Part shown: in pieces, positions 53,901-63,895 of the stretch | Numbering within the stretch: position 1 is the stretch's first letter | Layout of the letters: every line of letters begins with the position of its first letter | DNA from: Gymnorhina tibicen | Lineage: Eukaryota; Chordata; Aves; Passeriformes; Artamidae | Assembly: GCA_013399875.1 (NCBI GenBank) | Contig: VXAZ01000953.1 | Location: forward strand, 2,355,890 to 2,419,889 | Length of the DNA: 64,000 nt | Direction: 5' to 3' | Made by a program: the position numbers and the translations under genes | The notes under the pieces: generated by a model | What the model saw: the letters and a program-made list of their open reading frames with translations, nothing else | Databases searched by the model: none | Told to the model about the DNA's origin: nothing

Positions 53901-55420
53901 GTTTAATCTGAGTATGTCACTAACATTTTAGACCTACTCCATTTGTACATTTTATCACATAAGGCAGACATTGAGAGGCAATCTATGAGGTTTACTTGTA
54001 AAACAAAGAATTTTACCCCAAAAGCAGCAAGCAATTCTGAAAATTCCCCACACTGGTTATTTAAGTCTGAACACGGCTCAAGACATGGATCGAAAGCTTC
54101 GTCTAAAGAAAAAGCCTGCTTACCCATCTCATATCACATATCTCAACACCAGCTGAGATACCTGTGCCCTGCCTTCCATCACCTGGCTGACCTGAGCATG
54201 GTGCACACTTGACATCCAGTCCAGACTCAATGTTGGTCTTGTAATTTTACTCTGACTTACCTACCAGACCTTCAGGAAAACTCAGTTGTCACAGTACAGG
54301 ACAGCTGCCATATGGAACATACTAAGTTTCTGACACACAAAATACCCCAGTGACTTCGCTAATATCCTATCCTACATGAACATATCATTTTCCTTGCCAC
54401 CCAACAACAGTTTCTGAATGTTTTGCAACATATACATTCTACCAGAACTGTGACAAAAAGCATCGCCATTGCCAGGATCTTATTAATACAAGCCTCCTAG
54501 ACAAATAACCACTCCTTCAGCTCCAGAACACATATTGCTTGCTGCCTTCCCTGGTAGTCATAGAAGCAGTAGCCAATACCATTTGGATGACAGGATGTTC
54601 TGATACTTGGGCATAACTTGACGAATGCTAATTACAGTGAGATACTGGTATTTATCACAGCTATGCTCAATGACATCAAGATGTTTAACAGTGACTAGAA
54701 CTCAGAACAAGCTGTGCTTGTCTACTCATCTCTCTTTTCTCCTCCCAACTTTAGCACATGCAAGCACACGACACGGCAGTTTTGTTGCCAATCCAAATTA
54801 CATGGTGATGTTATTGCAAAAAAGCACTCAAATCAAATTAAATGACTTACCATTACTTTAAAGACAATCAGGGGAGGATTAGTATGCCCAAAGACTTACC
54901 TATAAAGAAAAGAAAAAGAAGGAAAATTATGGGCTGAGAAAAAGCAATAACAGAAGGTCTTCCAACAATTTGAGCTCAGAAATACCACAAAGTCTTGACA
55001 GAATACCAAGAAAAGCAGATCTAGTTCCTTGCAGGGACAGCACTATGAATTAGAGAGGACCAATTTACCAGATAACACTAAAAACAATGGCTATTTTAAT
55101 CACACCTACAGGCAGGCTCAACACAAAAGTATAATTTCCTACCCCAAGGAACTTACGTTTTCATTCAAGAGCACATCAGAAAATGATCACCCGGGGAGCA
55201 GGAAAAAAATACTACTCTCCTATTTGGCTGAGAGAGCATCAGACAAGTCTTAAGGATTATGTGGAATATTTGTGTTAGATGTCACAGGGGAGCAATTAAA
55301 AAATAAATACAATAAATTAGTTCTGAATTGGCTCTAAAATGTGAAGGGGGTGTATTTCCCAGTGTTATTTTGCATGCAGAAAAAAAAAAAACAGTTGAAG
55401 TTTTCCAAGATTTTTCACTT
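44971..55420. other. Non-coding DNA, no supported gene
   Basis: Long open-frame-poor stretches (48100-49600, 51150-51850, 52800-53900). Only the small AAGT repeat at 51667 and an A12 run at 55380-55391 stand out. The block at about 50090-50210 is AT-rich and enhancer-like in texture, with no decisive motif. Confidence 0.6.
51667..51705. repeat. Short AAGT tandem with a 20-bp-spaced direct repeat
   Basis: Three AAGT units start at 51667. The 11-mer AAGTAAGGCAA occurs at 51675-51685 and again at 51695-51705, a 20-bp offset. It looks like a small local duplication of replication-slippage type. Confidence 0.6.
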
Positions 55421-55675
55421 CACAGAATGGGCAAGGTTGGAAGAGACCACAATGATTATCTGGTCCAACATCCCTACTCAAGCAGGATCATCCTAGACCA
55501 CGTTGCACAGGATTGTACCCAGGTGTTTCTGGAATATCTCCAGTGAGGGAGACTCCACAGCCTCTCTGGGCAACCTGTTCCAGTGCTAGGTCACCTGCAC
55601 AGTAAAGTTCTTCCTCAGGTTCAGGTGGAACTTCCTGTGTTCCAGTTTCTGCCCATTGCCTCTTGTCCCATTCTG
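55421..55675 (-). repeat. CR1 3' UTR block
   Basis: This is the antisense form of the widely shared avian CR1 3' UTR, recognisable through TTGGAAGAGACC, GGTCCAACATCCC, AATATCTCCAGTGAGGGAGA, GCAACCTGTTCCAGTGCT, GGAACTTCCTGTGTTCC and GCCCATTGCCTCTTGTCC. Its last match on the plus strand is at about 55670. In an ordinary CR1 the next bases would run into the 3' part of ORF2, and here they do not. The tandem ATTCTATG-type terminus is degenerate: only a CACAGAATG start is visible. Confidence 0.9.
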
Positions 55676-55683
55676 TTCTTCTC

Positions 55684-56523
55684 TTACCATTTACCCTGAC
55701 AGACCGGCAGTATTAAGGAGAAAACCACCTGTGCACCCAGATCCTTGACAAACATCCACAGAGCTCTGAAATCAAGCTCGATGGTTTCCAATGTACCCTT
55801 GGTATCATTATTGCCCATGTGAAAGACCAACAGGGAGTAACAGTCACATGTGTTGACAAGCCTTGACAGCCTTTCCATGAAATATCTGACTCGAGCCCCA
55901 GGCAGGCAATAAACTTCTCTGGATAACTGGTATGGGTGGCACATGGGTGCCTCTCTCCCCTGGAGCAGTGAGTCACCCACTACAACTGCTCACCACTTCA
56001 CCCAGGAGATCCTGTGTGGCTCAGGTCTGGGGGGCTCAGTTGCTTCACTCAAAGCCTTACCCATCTCCTCCTCATCTTGGAGGGCACTAAACCTGCTTGC
56101 TGATGTCAAATCATCAGGAGGAACAGGAGTTACATGGAAAGTGACTGTTTTCCAGATTTCCTCTCTAATTGAGTTCTGACTTGTTGAGAGATGCAGTGCA
56201 GAGCCCACCTGCACCTCCTGTGTCTGTAAAGTCTCTGGGATTATTCTCTATATTTCTTTCTAATCCTCACAAATGCTGCACAGCCTGCTTAATTCCTTGC
56301 ATAACTCCTTGATGTGGTCACACAGCTCCTTGACAAGGACACACCTTCTGCAGAGGAGACGACTCAGCCCCAGCTTCCCGGGCGGGCACTGGGCACTGTA
56401 CAACCAGGGGCCCGCAGAGCTACACCGACTGTTGTGAGGTCTGTGGGTGGGAGCCTCTGACATCACTGGTGCAGCAGCTTCCACTGACACTGGGGAACGA
56501 GTTCTACAGTACCTAGCAACCAT
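55684..56523 (-). pseudogene. Decayed CR1 ORF1 with coiled coil and GDSL/SGNH esterase-like domain
   Basis: One minus-strand frame of 280 codons matches the layout of CR1 ORF1 and contains three internal stops: TAG at 56260-56262, TAG at 56248-56250 and TGA at 55990-55992. The upstream part has a CRRC pair followed by a leucine/cysteine-spaced helix (about 56350-56265), as in the CR1 ORF1 N-terminal coiled coil. The esterase part starts just after the TGA with VVVGDSLL (block I, nucleophile serine). It continues with a LPGAR segment (block II) and GNND in HMGNNDTKG (block III, about 55815), and ends at ILPV near 55705. The C-terminal DxxH block is missing because the element breaks there. CR1-family ORF1 proteins are known to carry such an esterase; its role in retrotransposition is not settled. 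No functional product is expected. Frame continuity across 840 bases with only point stops implies modest age. Confidence 0.82.
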
Positions 56524-56745
56524 AGCATTGGGAGCTCAGACTACTAACACTGGGGAGAAGGGGCCTCTTCTCGCCCCTCAGCATGAACTGCTGCTCCCTG
56601 TCCGCTGCTCCCTGGTTCTCCTCTGCGTGGGCCCTCCTGTGGGCAGGAGCCCTTTCTGCACCCTGCATACCCTTACTCATGTTGCACACGATGCCGTGCC
56701 CTGCTGAGGTGTCCCACTGCTCCCTGTGCTCCTGAGCACTCACGC

Positions 56746-57030
56746 TTTCCTGGAAATGTTTAAAACTGTTGCAGTTGCCCTGGCAATGCCCTCACCTAGT
56801 CAACGAGGGCTGCTGAGTCCTGGCTGGTCTCTCAGTGGTTACTTGAACTTCCTTGTCTCTGGGAGCCCTCTGCCCCACTCGTTTCAGTGCACAGCCCCCA
56901 GAACTTGCCATAGCCATCTGACTGCGGCTTTTGGTTTCAGTGAGTTTAAATCCCCTGTGGTTGCTGTTGGCAATGCCTATCACCATTTTGTGATTAGCCT
57001 TATAGGCCGTGCAGTTCTTTGTGGTACGTA
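56746..57030 (-). other. Possible 5' extension (5' UTR) of the CR1 copy
   Basis: The sequence directly 5' of the ORF1 remnant is moderately GC-rich and has no stable open frame. Its position fits a CR1 5' UTR, and its composition is closer to the element than to the AT-richer flank beyond 57060. I do not recognise specific CR1 5' UTR signatures, so this is inferred from position only. It may equally be host flanking DNA. Confidence 0.3.
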
Positions 57031-59154
57031 GGAACTGCTGTTATGAGCCATGGATCCATGGTGCTAGGTACATCCAGAAAACCAAAGACTGGATTGTTTG
57101 AAGAAGCTGGGGTGCATCCATTAGTTTTTTCATGATTTTTCACCAGAAAATGGGAAAACTTCATGGTGAAGCTACAAGCATCAAACACAGCTGAAAATCT
57201 CGTATTAATTGGGCTCCCCAACCAGGCTTTCTCTCATCCTGTCGCTGCAACCCACTTTTTAATTTTCATGTAGTGAATTTGACTCCTTCCCCAGGCCTAT
57301 CCTCCTGTTCAATGAAATGCCAGTGCTGTCCTCCAGACAATCTTGCCTGTGTGCCAGAAAGAGCCATGCCGAGCAGGAATTTCAGCTGCTGCACAGAAAG
57401 TTTACAAATGGTAACACAGCTCTGTAAGGATGAGTATTTCACACAATATCATGGCTTCCCTGAGATTTCTGAACAGAATGTAGAAAATAAAAACTCACAA
57501 TATGAGGAAGCACTTGTAATAAATTTATTTTGCTTAAAAAGCCTTATTTACAGGGGGCCAGATCTAAAGACTGTTGATGTTAATAGCCCAGAGTAGAAAG
57601 GAGCAACATTACAGTGAAGAGACTATTCAGGAAGGAAACATAACTTTTGGGGGTTATATGAACCTATATCATCAAGCTTTGACCCTCGCTTGCAAATTAC
57701 TGACTCAGCTTACAAACATCTGAGCAAGCTTGCCAACGTGGGCACTCCTGCCTACACAAGTCCCTGTTCACTTGCACAGGAACTGCACCACAATGCACCA
57801 GCTCAGCTGTCTTGCCTACAGTTCCAGCTACGTGGGTGTGATCGACACTAGTGGGGCCAACAAGGTGGTTGTTCCCAAATAATATTCACCCAGGACTCTT
57901 GCATGCTTTGTGCTTTCTCCACTAGTCATCAGCACAACTTCATTTTACAGCATGCCCTCCACACAGTCAGCACCATGCACCTCAATGGGATGAAACTCAT
58001 TTAATGGAGGGAAAAAAAGATGTCTCAGTAAGAAGGAGCAAGATCAGGTGGTTCCTTTCAAAAAGACAGGCTTAGGATCATTCTTTTTTCAGTGAATTGT
58101 ATGCAAGATTGAAGAAAATTGTATGCAAAGACAGAAAGGATGGAGATGGTTATTTAGAGATGGAAAAACAGATAACGCTAAAAAGCTTGTGAACACCCTA
58201 AACCTAGTCATATCTCAGTGCACACATTCTCTTCAGAAATGGCCTTGCAGATACCTGGAACAGTCCTCAGTGTGCAGTGCATACCAGAGTCATTGAATAC
58301 CTACAGATAAATATTCATAGACAATTTGTGAAAAGGCAAGAGAATGAAACCTCTCGTAGTGTGCTTAGACTCACTGATATAGGAATAGGAATAATATCAT
58401 ACAGCATCATTGATCCATCAAATGGCATAGGAAATTAGGAGTAGATACTCAGTTAAAAGACATTCTCAAATAAACCAGAGGCTAAAATTCAATCACACAA
58501 AGTAACAAACAACTGAGAATAATGAACAAATTAGTTCATAAAAATCATTCTGCTCCCACATAACTTAAACAGAGGGGTGAGAACACATTTTAATAACACA
58601 TTGCTGTGTGCCAACTGTTCATCCTGCTCTGTTACAAATAGAGTAGACTGACAATAACCAGGATAGCTGATAGGGAAAAAAAAAAAACCAGAGGGAGGAT
58701 GAGCAGCAGTAGAGAACAAAACATGAATGGTAATGGAAAAACACCAGTTCCTCCTTGCAGGAAAAGGAGATGAGGGGAACAAATCCTTTCCCTGCTTACA
58801 CTGCTCAAGCTCGTACCTGCTTCAGGCAGGTTACAGCAGATTTGGCCTTCACTGCATAAAATCTTAAGAGCAGAAGCACCTATGACAAGCAACTCTGGAT
58901 ATAATGAACAAAAACCCCACAGCACAACTTTTAACACTTTCTCCTCCTTGTCGCAGGACACCTAACCCTCCTTCCTCCCACCACCTCTTGCTCCTACTAA
59001 ACTCTCCTGCCTTCCACACAGCTCTACTCATCAGTCAAACAAGACACTTGGTCCAGCTTCTGTCTTAAGGACACTCAACAATAGGAAAATAGAAGAGCGG
59101 CTTAGCCAGCTCTGCACAGGAGATTATTCAAAAGGTTAATTACTGAATGAAACA
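57031..59154. other. Non-coding DNA, no supported gene
   Basis: Open frames reach 109 codons and have no domain. An A12 run occurs at 58676-58687. No repeat family is recognised beyond the CR1 flank. Confidence 0.6.
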
Positions 59155-59212
59155 GAAATAGGAAATGGAGGGGGCAATGGGAAAGGGGATGGAGGAGGAA
59201 GGGAGGGAGCAA
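59155..59212. repeat. G-rich purine tract
   Basis: A short purine-dominated segment contains several runs of three to five G (for example GGAGGGGGC, GGGAAAGGGG, AAGGGAGGGAG). One loop between G-runs is about 12 bases, longer than the usual 7-base limit, so it only partly fits the canonical G-quadruplex pattern. Confidence 0.6.
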
Positions 59213-59570
59213 ATTACTTTCAGCTGCTAAATCCGGCTTCCCAAATCCTTAAAGTCCTTTACAATATAGGCTGAAGAAGGAGGGAACAGGATGGGGTTGG
59301 GCTGTGTTGTTCACTTACATGTTCGATAAAACCTCAATAATGTTCCTCTCCTAATCCTGTGTCATTAGGAATGAAATGGTACATCGGGAGACTATTTAGA
59401 TATGAATGCCTGCAACTTCACCATCTGACCTGCTGACTTTTCCTTTCTTCTTTCTGCTCTCTCTTTTTGTTGCTGGAGCCAATTATTTTTAGAGATGTGA
59501 TTTTTTTGGCTAGGCACTTGGCCTCCAGCACCAGGGGTTCCAAAATGACCTGGCTGGAGACCCTTATAGC

Positions 59571-59640
59571 CATTATTATTTTTTTTTCAGTGTAAAGGTC
59601 ATTATTACTATAATAGCTGGGAATTAATCTGTCTATTCAG
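59571..59640. promoter_or_regulatory. AT-rich block with extended nuclear-receptor half-site
   Basis: TAAAGGTCA at 59593-59601 fits the TNAAGGTCA consensus for monomeric ERR/NR5A-type receptors. It is flanked by two CATTATTA copies and a GAATTAAT stretch. It might be an enhancer core; the sequence alone does not establish this. Confidence 0.22.
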
Positions 59641-62204
59641 AAAATTTTTAGAAAGAAAACAAAAACTCCAAAACAAAACAAAGAGGCATTTTCTATGGTG
59701 CCTCCAAACCCTGTTCTCACTAGAGCAGGAGGAGTCTGGCTGCTGGCTTCAGTGGGAGAGAAAGACTGAACTCAACAGAAGAAACCTACAATATTAAAAC
59801 AAAAGCCTCAGAGAGCAACAAAAATAATTAAAAAATAAAACTGGTATCTCTTTGCTCCCTGCTGCTAGAAGGAAACAAAACTAAAAGGAGCAACTATCTG
59901 TATAACCCTCTCTTCACCTACAGCCTTATATCAAACCCAGCCTTGGCCCTGAGCACATTCAGGTGCAATGGAAAACCTTGTGTCAGGAACAAGCAAAGCC
60001 ATGTGGAAAAGCCTCGCGTGGAGGTCAGAGGACAGTGGCAGTGTCATTGTGCCACCTCTTTGTTACCCCAAATCACGCCTGTGACAGAAGTTCACCAGAG
60101 TTGTATATCAATGACATGAAACAACCCATACATCATTTATATGGCTTAAGAGATCAATACAGGTATCTCTTCTCATTATACTGTAATGCACAATGGGTGC
60201 AGTCACTACCCTTGAGTCACTTGCCAGTGCATGACATAATGAGCCCTGCTTTTTGTCCTCTGGACACTATTGTACAAAGGCACTATGAGATTTCACAGGC
60301 AATCAACTTAGTATTTCATTTAGAGAAGAAGAACCATAGCGAAGGAGGTAAATAATTGTTTTCTCAGCTCTTGCCTAGCATTAGCTTTGCAGGCTGCTTT
60401 TGATACCATCGAGGGAAAAAAATAATAATCAGAGCATGCTTGGAGCCTCCACAACTTTCTAGAGAGTCATAATGTTATAGAGCCTTCTGAAATTGAAGAA
60501 CCTACCTCAGTGCTTATTAAAATTTAGGCAAATCATGAGGTGAAGGGGGTAATAAATAACCTTGAGGGAGAAATACTTGACAAGAGTAAATTCCAAAATG
60601 TCATGGGCAAAAGAGCCTCGACTTTGGGAATTTCACTTAATTTGATTTATTGCCAATTAACATAAACTTTTATTTACTCTTTCAGGCATTGGAAAACAGA
60701 GATGACAAACAATTAAACAGACACTTAGGTAAACCTCTTTCATTGCAGTTCCCCAGGGTCCACTGCAGTACAACACATCTTCCCACACACAAGCCAGCCA
60801 GTCTCCCCTTCCCTTATCATGGGCACACATTACACTTACTCACAGCAAGCCCCTTGGGTGAGGTGACGGACAGCTCAGGAGACTGGGTTGGTAGATGATG
60901 CTTTCTTGCTGCAGCTTATTTCTTAGTGTTTTCTTTCTCCCTTCCTTTCTGCTTGTTTCCTCTTCTCCTGCCCAGGTCCTCCATAGGCTGCAGTCCCTTT
61001 CAGGTATCCCTCCTCCAGAGTGGGTCACCCATGGGATGCAACACCTTCCCCACCAAAGCATCTTCAGCCCCATCTCTGACAATGTTCTCTTCCAGGTGCC
61101 TCCTCCTCCTGTATCTGATTATGTACCCCTTTCTCACTCATCCTCACACCTCCCCCTGTTCTAGTTTGTTTTCACCTCTCATCTCCCCACACGACCCCTG
61201 AAGAAGCTGGGACAGCTCTGAATGGTCACTTTCCAATTGAGGAAAAGCTTCCACCAAGGATTATGCTGGAGTGGGCAGAAGGTTTGCCCTCCAACTACCC
61301 AAGCAGTTGCTGTCCATCTGCACAAAGCTATCCATCTTTATAGTGGTCACTCCAGGACCTTGCATCAGTACAAAATGTTGTGTTAGAAAGACCAAAGCCA
61401 AAGAGGCATGTACTTAATTGGGAGCGACCATCAGGCCCCAGCTAACCAGATCCTTGCCACACACACCACCTTCCAACCAAGGTTCTTCAGCCGCTGGAGC
61501 TATTTTCATGCTGAGACAGTGGAAAAGATATTTTCACAGACTGGGTGATGCTCAATCTTTCTTCCTTGTTTATCTCCCTCCCCTCCATTCCCTCCAAAAA
61601 TTCAGGCTGCAATTGAAGTAGTAGATGGCCGTATCCCTCAGCACAGCTTCCCTGAGTTAGAGTCTGCCTCCACAAACTGAAGCTCTTTTAATAGCACTGT
61701 CAATGAGAGATTGCATATCTTGTTAAGTGCTATTCAGATGCACCCACAGACGCTCACTGCTTCAGAAACACATCTCTTCCTAATAATATAGTTGGCTACA
61801 TTATCTTATTTGACACTAAAAACTTGAGATGATTGATGGTAGCTTAAATTCTGAATAGACAAAAATTATAGAGCAGCTTTATAATCTTTTGCATTAGTGC
61901 CCTGGGGAAATGGCTGAAGTCTTTATCACATTCAAAGGACAGCATGACTGATGCTAAACCTCTACCCTTCCAGCCAGACCAGCCTTCCATGAAGGTCTCA
62001 AGGCAGCCTGGTTGGGAATCTGCCTATAAGAATGGCTCTGAGGGCCAAGCATTTGATCATTAGGTGCCACACTTTTCATCATTCCTAACTACTGCTTTGC
62101 AGTATTGCTAACACACGTGCAACTAAGTCAGGTTCAAGGAACAAAGAGAGAGGAAGGATGATGAAGGGAAAAGAACAGAGCAAGAAACTTCCCTTTACCT
62201 TGAG
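59641..62204. other. Non-coding DNA with one microexon-like segment
   Basis: A 130-codon frame at 59963-60355 and C/T-rich DNA at 60930-61200 give chance frames. Apart from the 60686-60728 candidate I see no exon, RNA gene or repeat. Confidence 0.58.
60686..60728 (+). other. Weak candidate microexon (43 nt)
   Basis: The acceptor TTTTATTTACTCTTTCAG, with a branch-point-like CCAATTAAC upstream, ends at 60685. The donor TTAG/GTAAAC lies at 60728/60729. The enclosed frame reads ALENRDDKQLNRHL without a stop and is hydrophilic. Both splice sites are good and the length is within the range of real small exons. No neighbouring coding exon is found, so a chance pair of sites remains the simplest reading. 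Confidence 0.18.
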
Positions 62205-62212
62205 TATAAAAG
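62205..62212 (+). promoter_or_regulatory. TATA-box-like sequence
   Basis: TATAAAAG in the context GAGTATAAAAGGCAA is a strong TATA match, placing a hypothetical start near 62235. No convincing open frame, initiator or upstream promoter elements support it. It is the best non-LTR TATA match I noticed in the window. Confidence 0.2.
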
Positions 62213-63350
62213 GCAATCCTGCTGAGAAGTAAGGTAGTGTTTGCTTCCTGGACACACCAATACCACAAAAGATCTGAGGAATTATATTCTAACAGCTATG
62301 GAACAGTGGTTCAAGAACCTGCCCCAAGAGAAAGAGCGAATATACTGGCAGCCATGAAGGGTAGGTTTGGGAGGGACTGGGCTTCTGTAACATCCCTGGA
62401 AAGAGCAAGGTTTATTACTTTGAAAATCATAGATACTAAAATGGAGTAGAAATTTACTTGATCCTAAATCTCTTTCCAATTTGAAAAAGCAGTCCAAACT
62501 AAAGCTCTCTTTCTTAAGGAAAAAAAAAAAATTATGTGAAACAAAAGGAGCCTCTCAGCAAGAGAAGCAGAAAGGCCAATGAAGGCTCAAACCCCTGACA
62601 CAGCTCATATCACTTCAATAAAAGCATGGATAACATATGGAGCCCATGTGAACATAGGAGACACACAGGGACAAAGAGTTGGTCACAAAACTGCTAACTG
62701 TAAGCTTCCTTAAGTCTTCTGCTAGGGGAGAGTGTCCCCACTGTTCCTTTCACTCAGCTCATGGTCTTTCATCCAAAATCACCATTTGACTCAGCCCCCA
62801 ACCCCCAAATTTTTATGCCCATAAACAACTCCACAGAAAATTCTCCTTTTCCTCCCTGAAGAATTTTAACATACATCAGTTAGTGAGGAAAGAAGATATC
62901 TCTGAAGCAATGCTCCCTTCAGTCAGTGACTATCACTGTTGCATCAAATCTGTTTCTTGTCCTCCCTTCCTTTGTATCAAGCACACTTCTATTAATCCAC
63001 ACATCAATCTTTTTAGACTGGGATTCTAATGACAAAGAGAGGAGGCAACTGCTGCAGTCTTTTTTGAGCATTGCAAGCCTCCTTCCTAGGTCCAAATCCA
63101 TCCCAGGACAGAGATATCAAGAAAACTCTTCAGAGTAAATGCTAGCTTTCATGCTAAGATCACTAAATGACCTAGGAATTCACACTAAAATTTCACAACA
63201 GTTCACTTGAGTCTGTCCAGCTAAACCTCGGTGTCCCATGTTTCACCATAAAAGGAGCTGCCCAGCCTGCGAGAGGGCTTTTTATCCCATGGTTTCACAG
63301 TACTGCTGCAGCCCTGTGCCAGAGCATGCTAAACAAGTGAACAAGATCTG

Positions 63351-63358
63351 ATTTGCAT
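63351..63358 (+). promoter_or_regulatory. POU octamer motif (ATTTGCAT)
   Basis: An exact octamer in the inverse orientation of ATGCAAAT lies within an AT-rich segment that continues with AAATATAAAAATTATTAG. An 8-mer is expected about once or twice per 64 kb by chance, so support is weak. Confidence 0.25.
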
Positions 63359-63840
63359 GAAATATAAAAATTATTAGTAGGGTGACGCTGAAATGAAAAT
63401 TCAGGAATCCATTCTTTATCAGAACTGCTGGCCTCTGGTGCAACCACACAAATTCTCCAGCTCAGCAGAGCAGTAGCTGGTGGCTTTTGGTGAGGTCACT
63501 ACACATGATGTCCCTTATCTCACAGCCTGGACAATGCTGTCACAAGAGAAACTACAGATCACTAATTTAGTCAGTCCTCTGAGAAAAAGCACAGCTTAAG
63601 GAGTAAATATTTAAAAAAGCTTCCTTATAGCCTGCTAGCCAGAGATCAGTGGGCAGAGTAAACAATGGCCTCGCTGGTGCGGGTCACATGAAAGAATGTT
63701 GTTCAGTGACATCACGAACACCAAAGGCAATACAAAATGCACTACCCCTGCCTACATAGTTTTCAGCAAGCTTGACAGGGCACAGAACATTTTTCCTGCC
63801 ACATCCAGAGGAAAATATCAGCTCCTTGTCTGTCTTTATT

Positions 63841-63895
63841 CATCTGGTGTCTTGCCTTTTAATTAGCCTATAAATGTTTTGGAAGGGAGAACCAT
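63841..63895. promoter_or_regulatory. Homeodomain/CArG-like motif block
   Basis: Carries TTTTAATTAG, with a TAATTA homeodomain core, directly followed by CCTATAAATG, a one-mismatch CArG box. An E-box-like CATCTG lies at the start (63841-63846). The block resembles the composition of conserved non-coding elements. This is motif reading only. Confidence 0.22.

Larger units (their letters stand above)
55421..56745 (-). mobile_element. CR1 non-LTR retrotransposon, internally deleted (ORF1 region joined to 3' UTR)
   Basis: Read on the minus strand, this block begins with ORF1-like sequence and ends with the CR1 3' UTR. The plus strand from 55421 shows the antisense CR1 3' end: an AAGGTTGGAAGAGACC-type start, a GGTCCAACATCCC segment, then CTCCACAGCCTCTCTGGGC and GGAACTTCCTGTGTTCCAG. 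The 3' UTR match stops near 55675. Within about 15 bases the sequence becomes the ORF1 esterase region (55684-55992), followed further 5' by the ORF1 coiled-coil region (56260-56523). A full CR1 carries roughly 3 kb of ORF2 (endonuclease plus reverse transcriptase) between these parts, and all of it is absent here. CR1 lacks a poly(A) tail, so the A12 run at 55380-55391 is probably coincidental. The 5' limit is uncertain and may reach about 57030. The CR1 assignment is firm; the deletion interpretation is strong, though an assembly collapse would look the same. Confidence 0.88.

Noticed and set aside
55380..55391. A12 run beside the CR1 3' end, looking like a poly(A) tail
   Set aside because: CR1 elements end in a short octamer repeat, not poly(A), and similar A12-A13 runs occur alone at 11225, 19809, 38902, 58676 and 62520.
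59963..60355. 130-codon plus-strand frame ending near a GAG/GTAAAT donor-like site
   Set aside because: No domain or family recognised and no acceptor of quality at its start. Composition is unremarkable.
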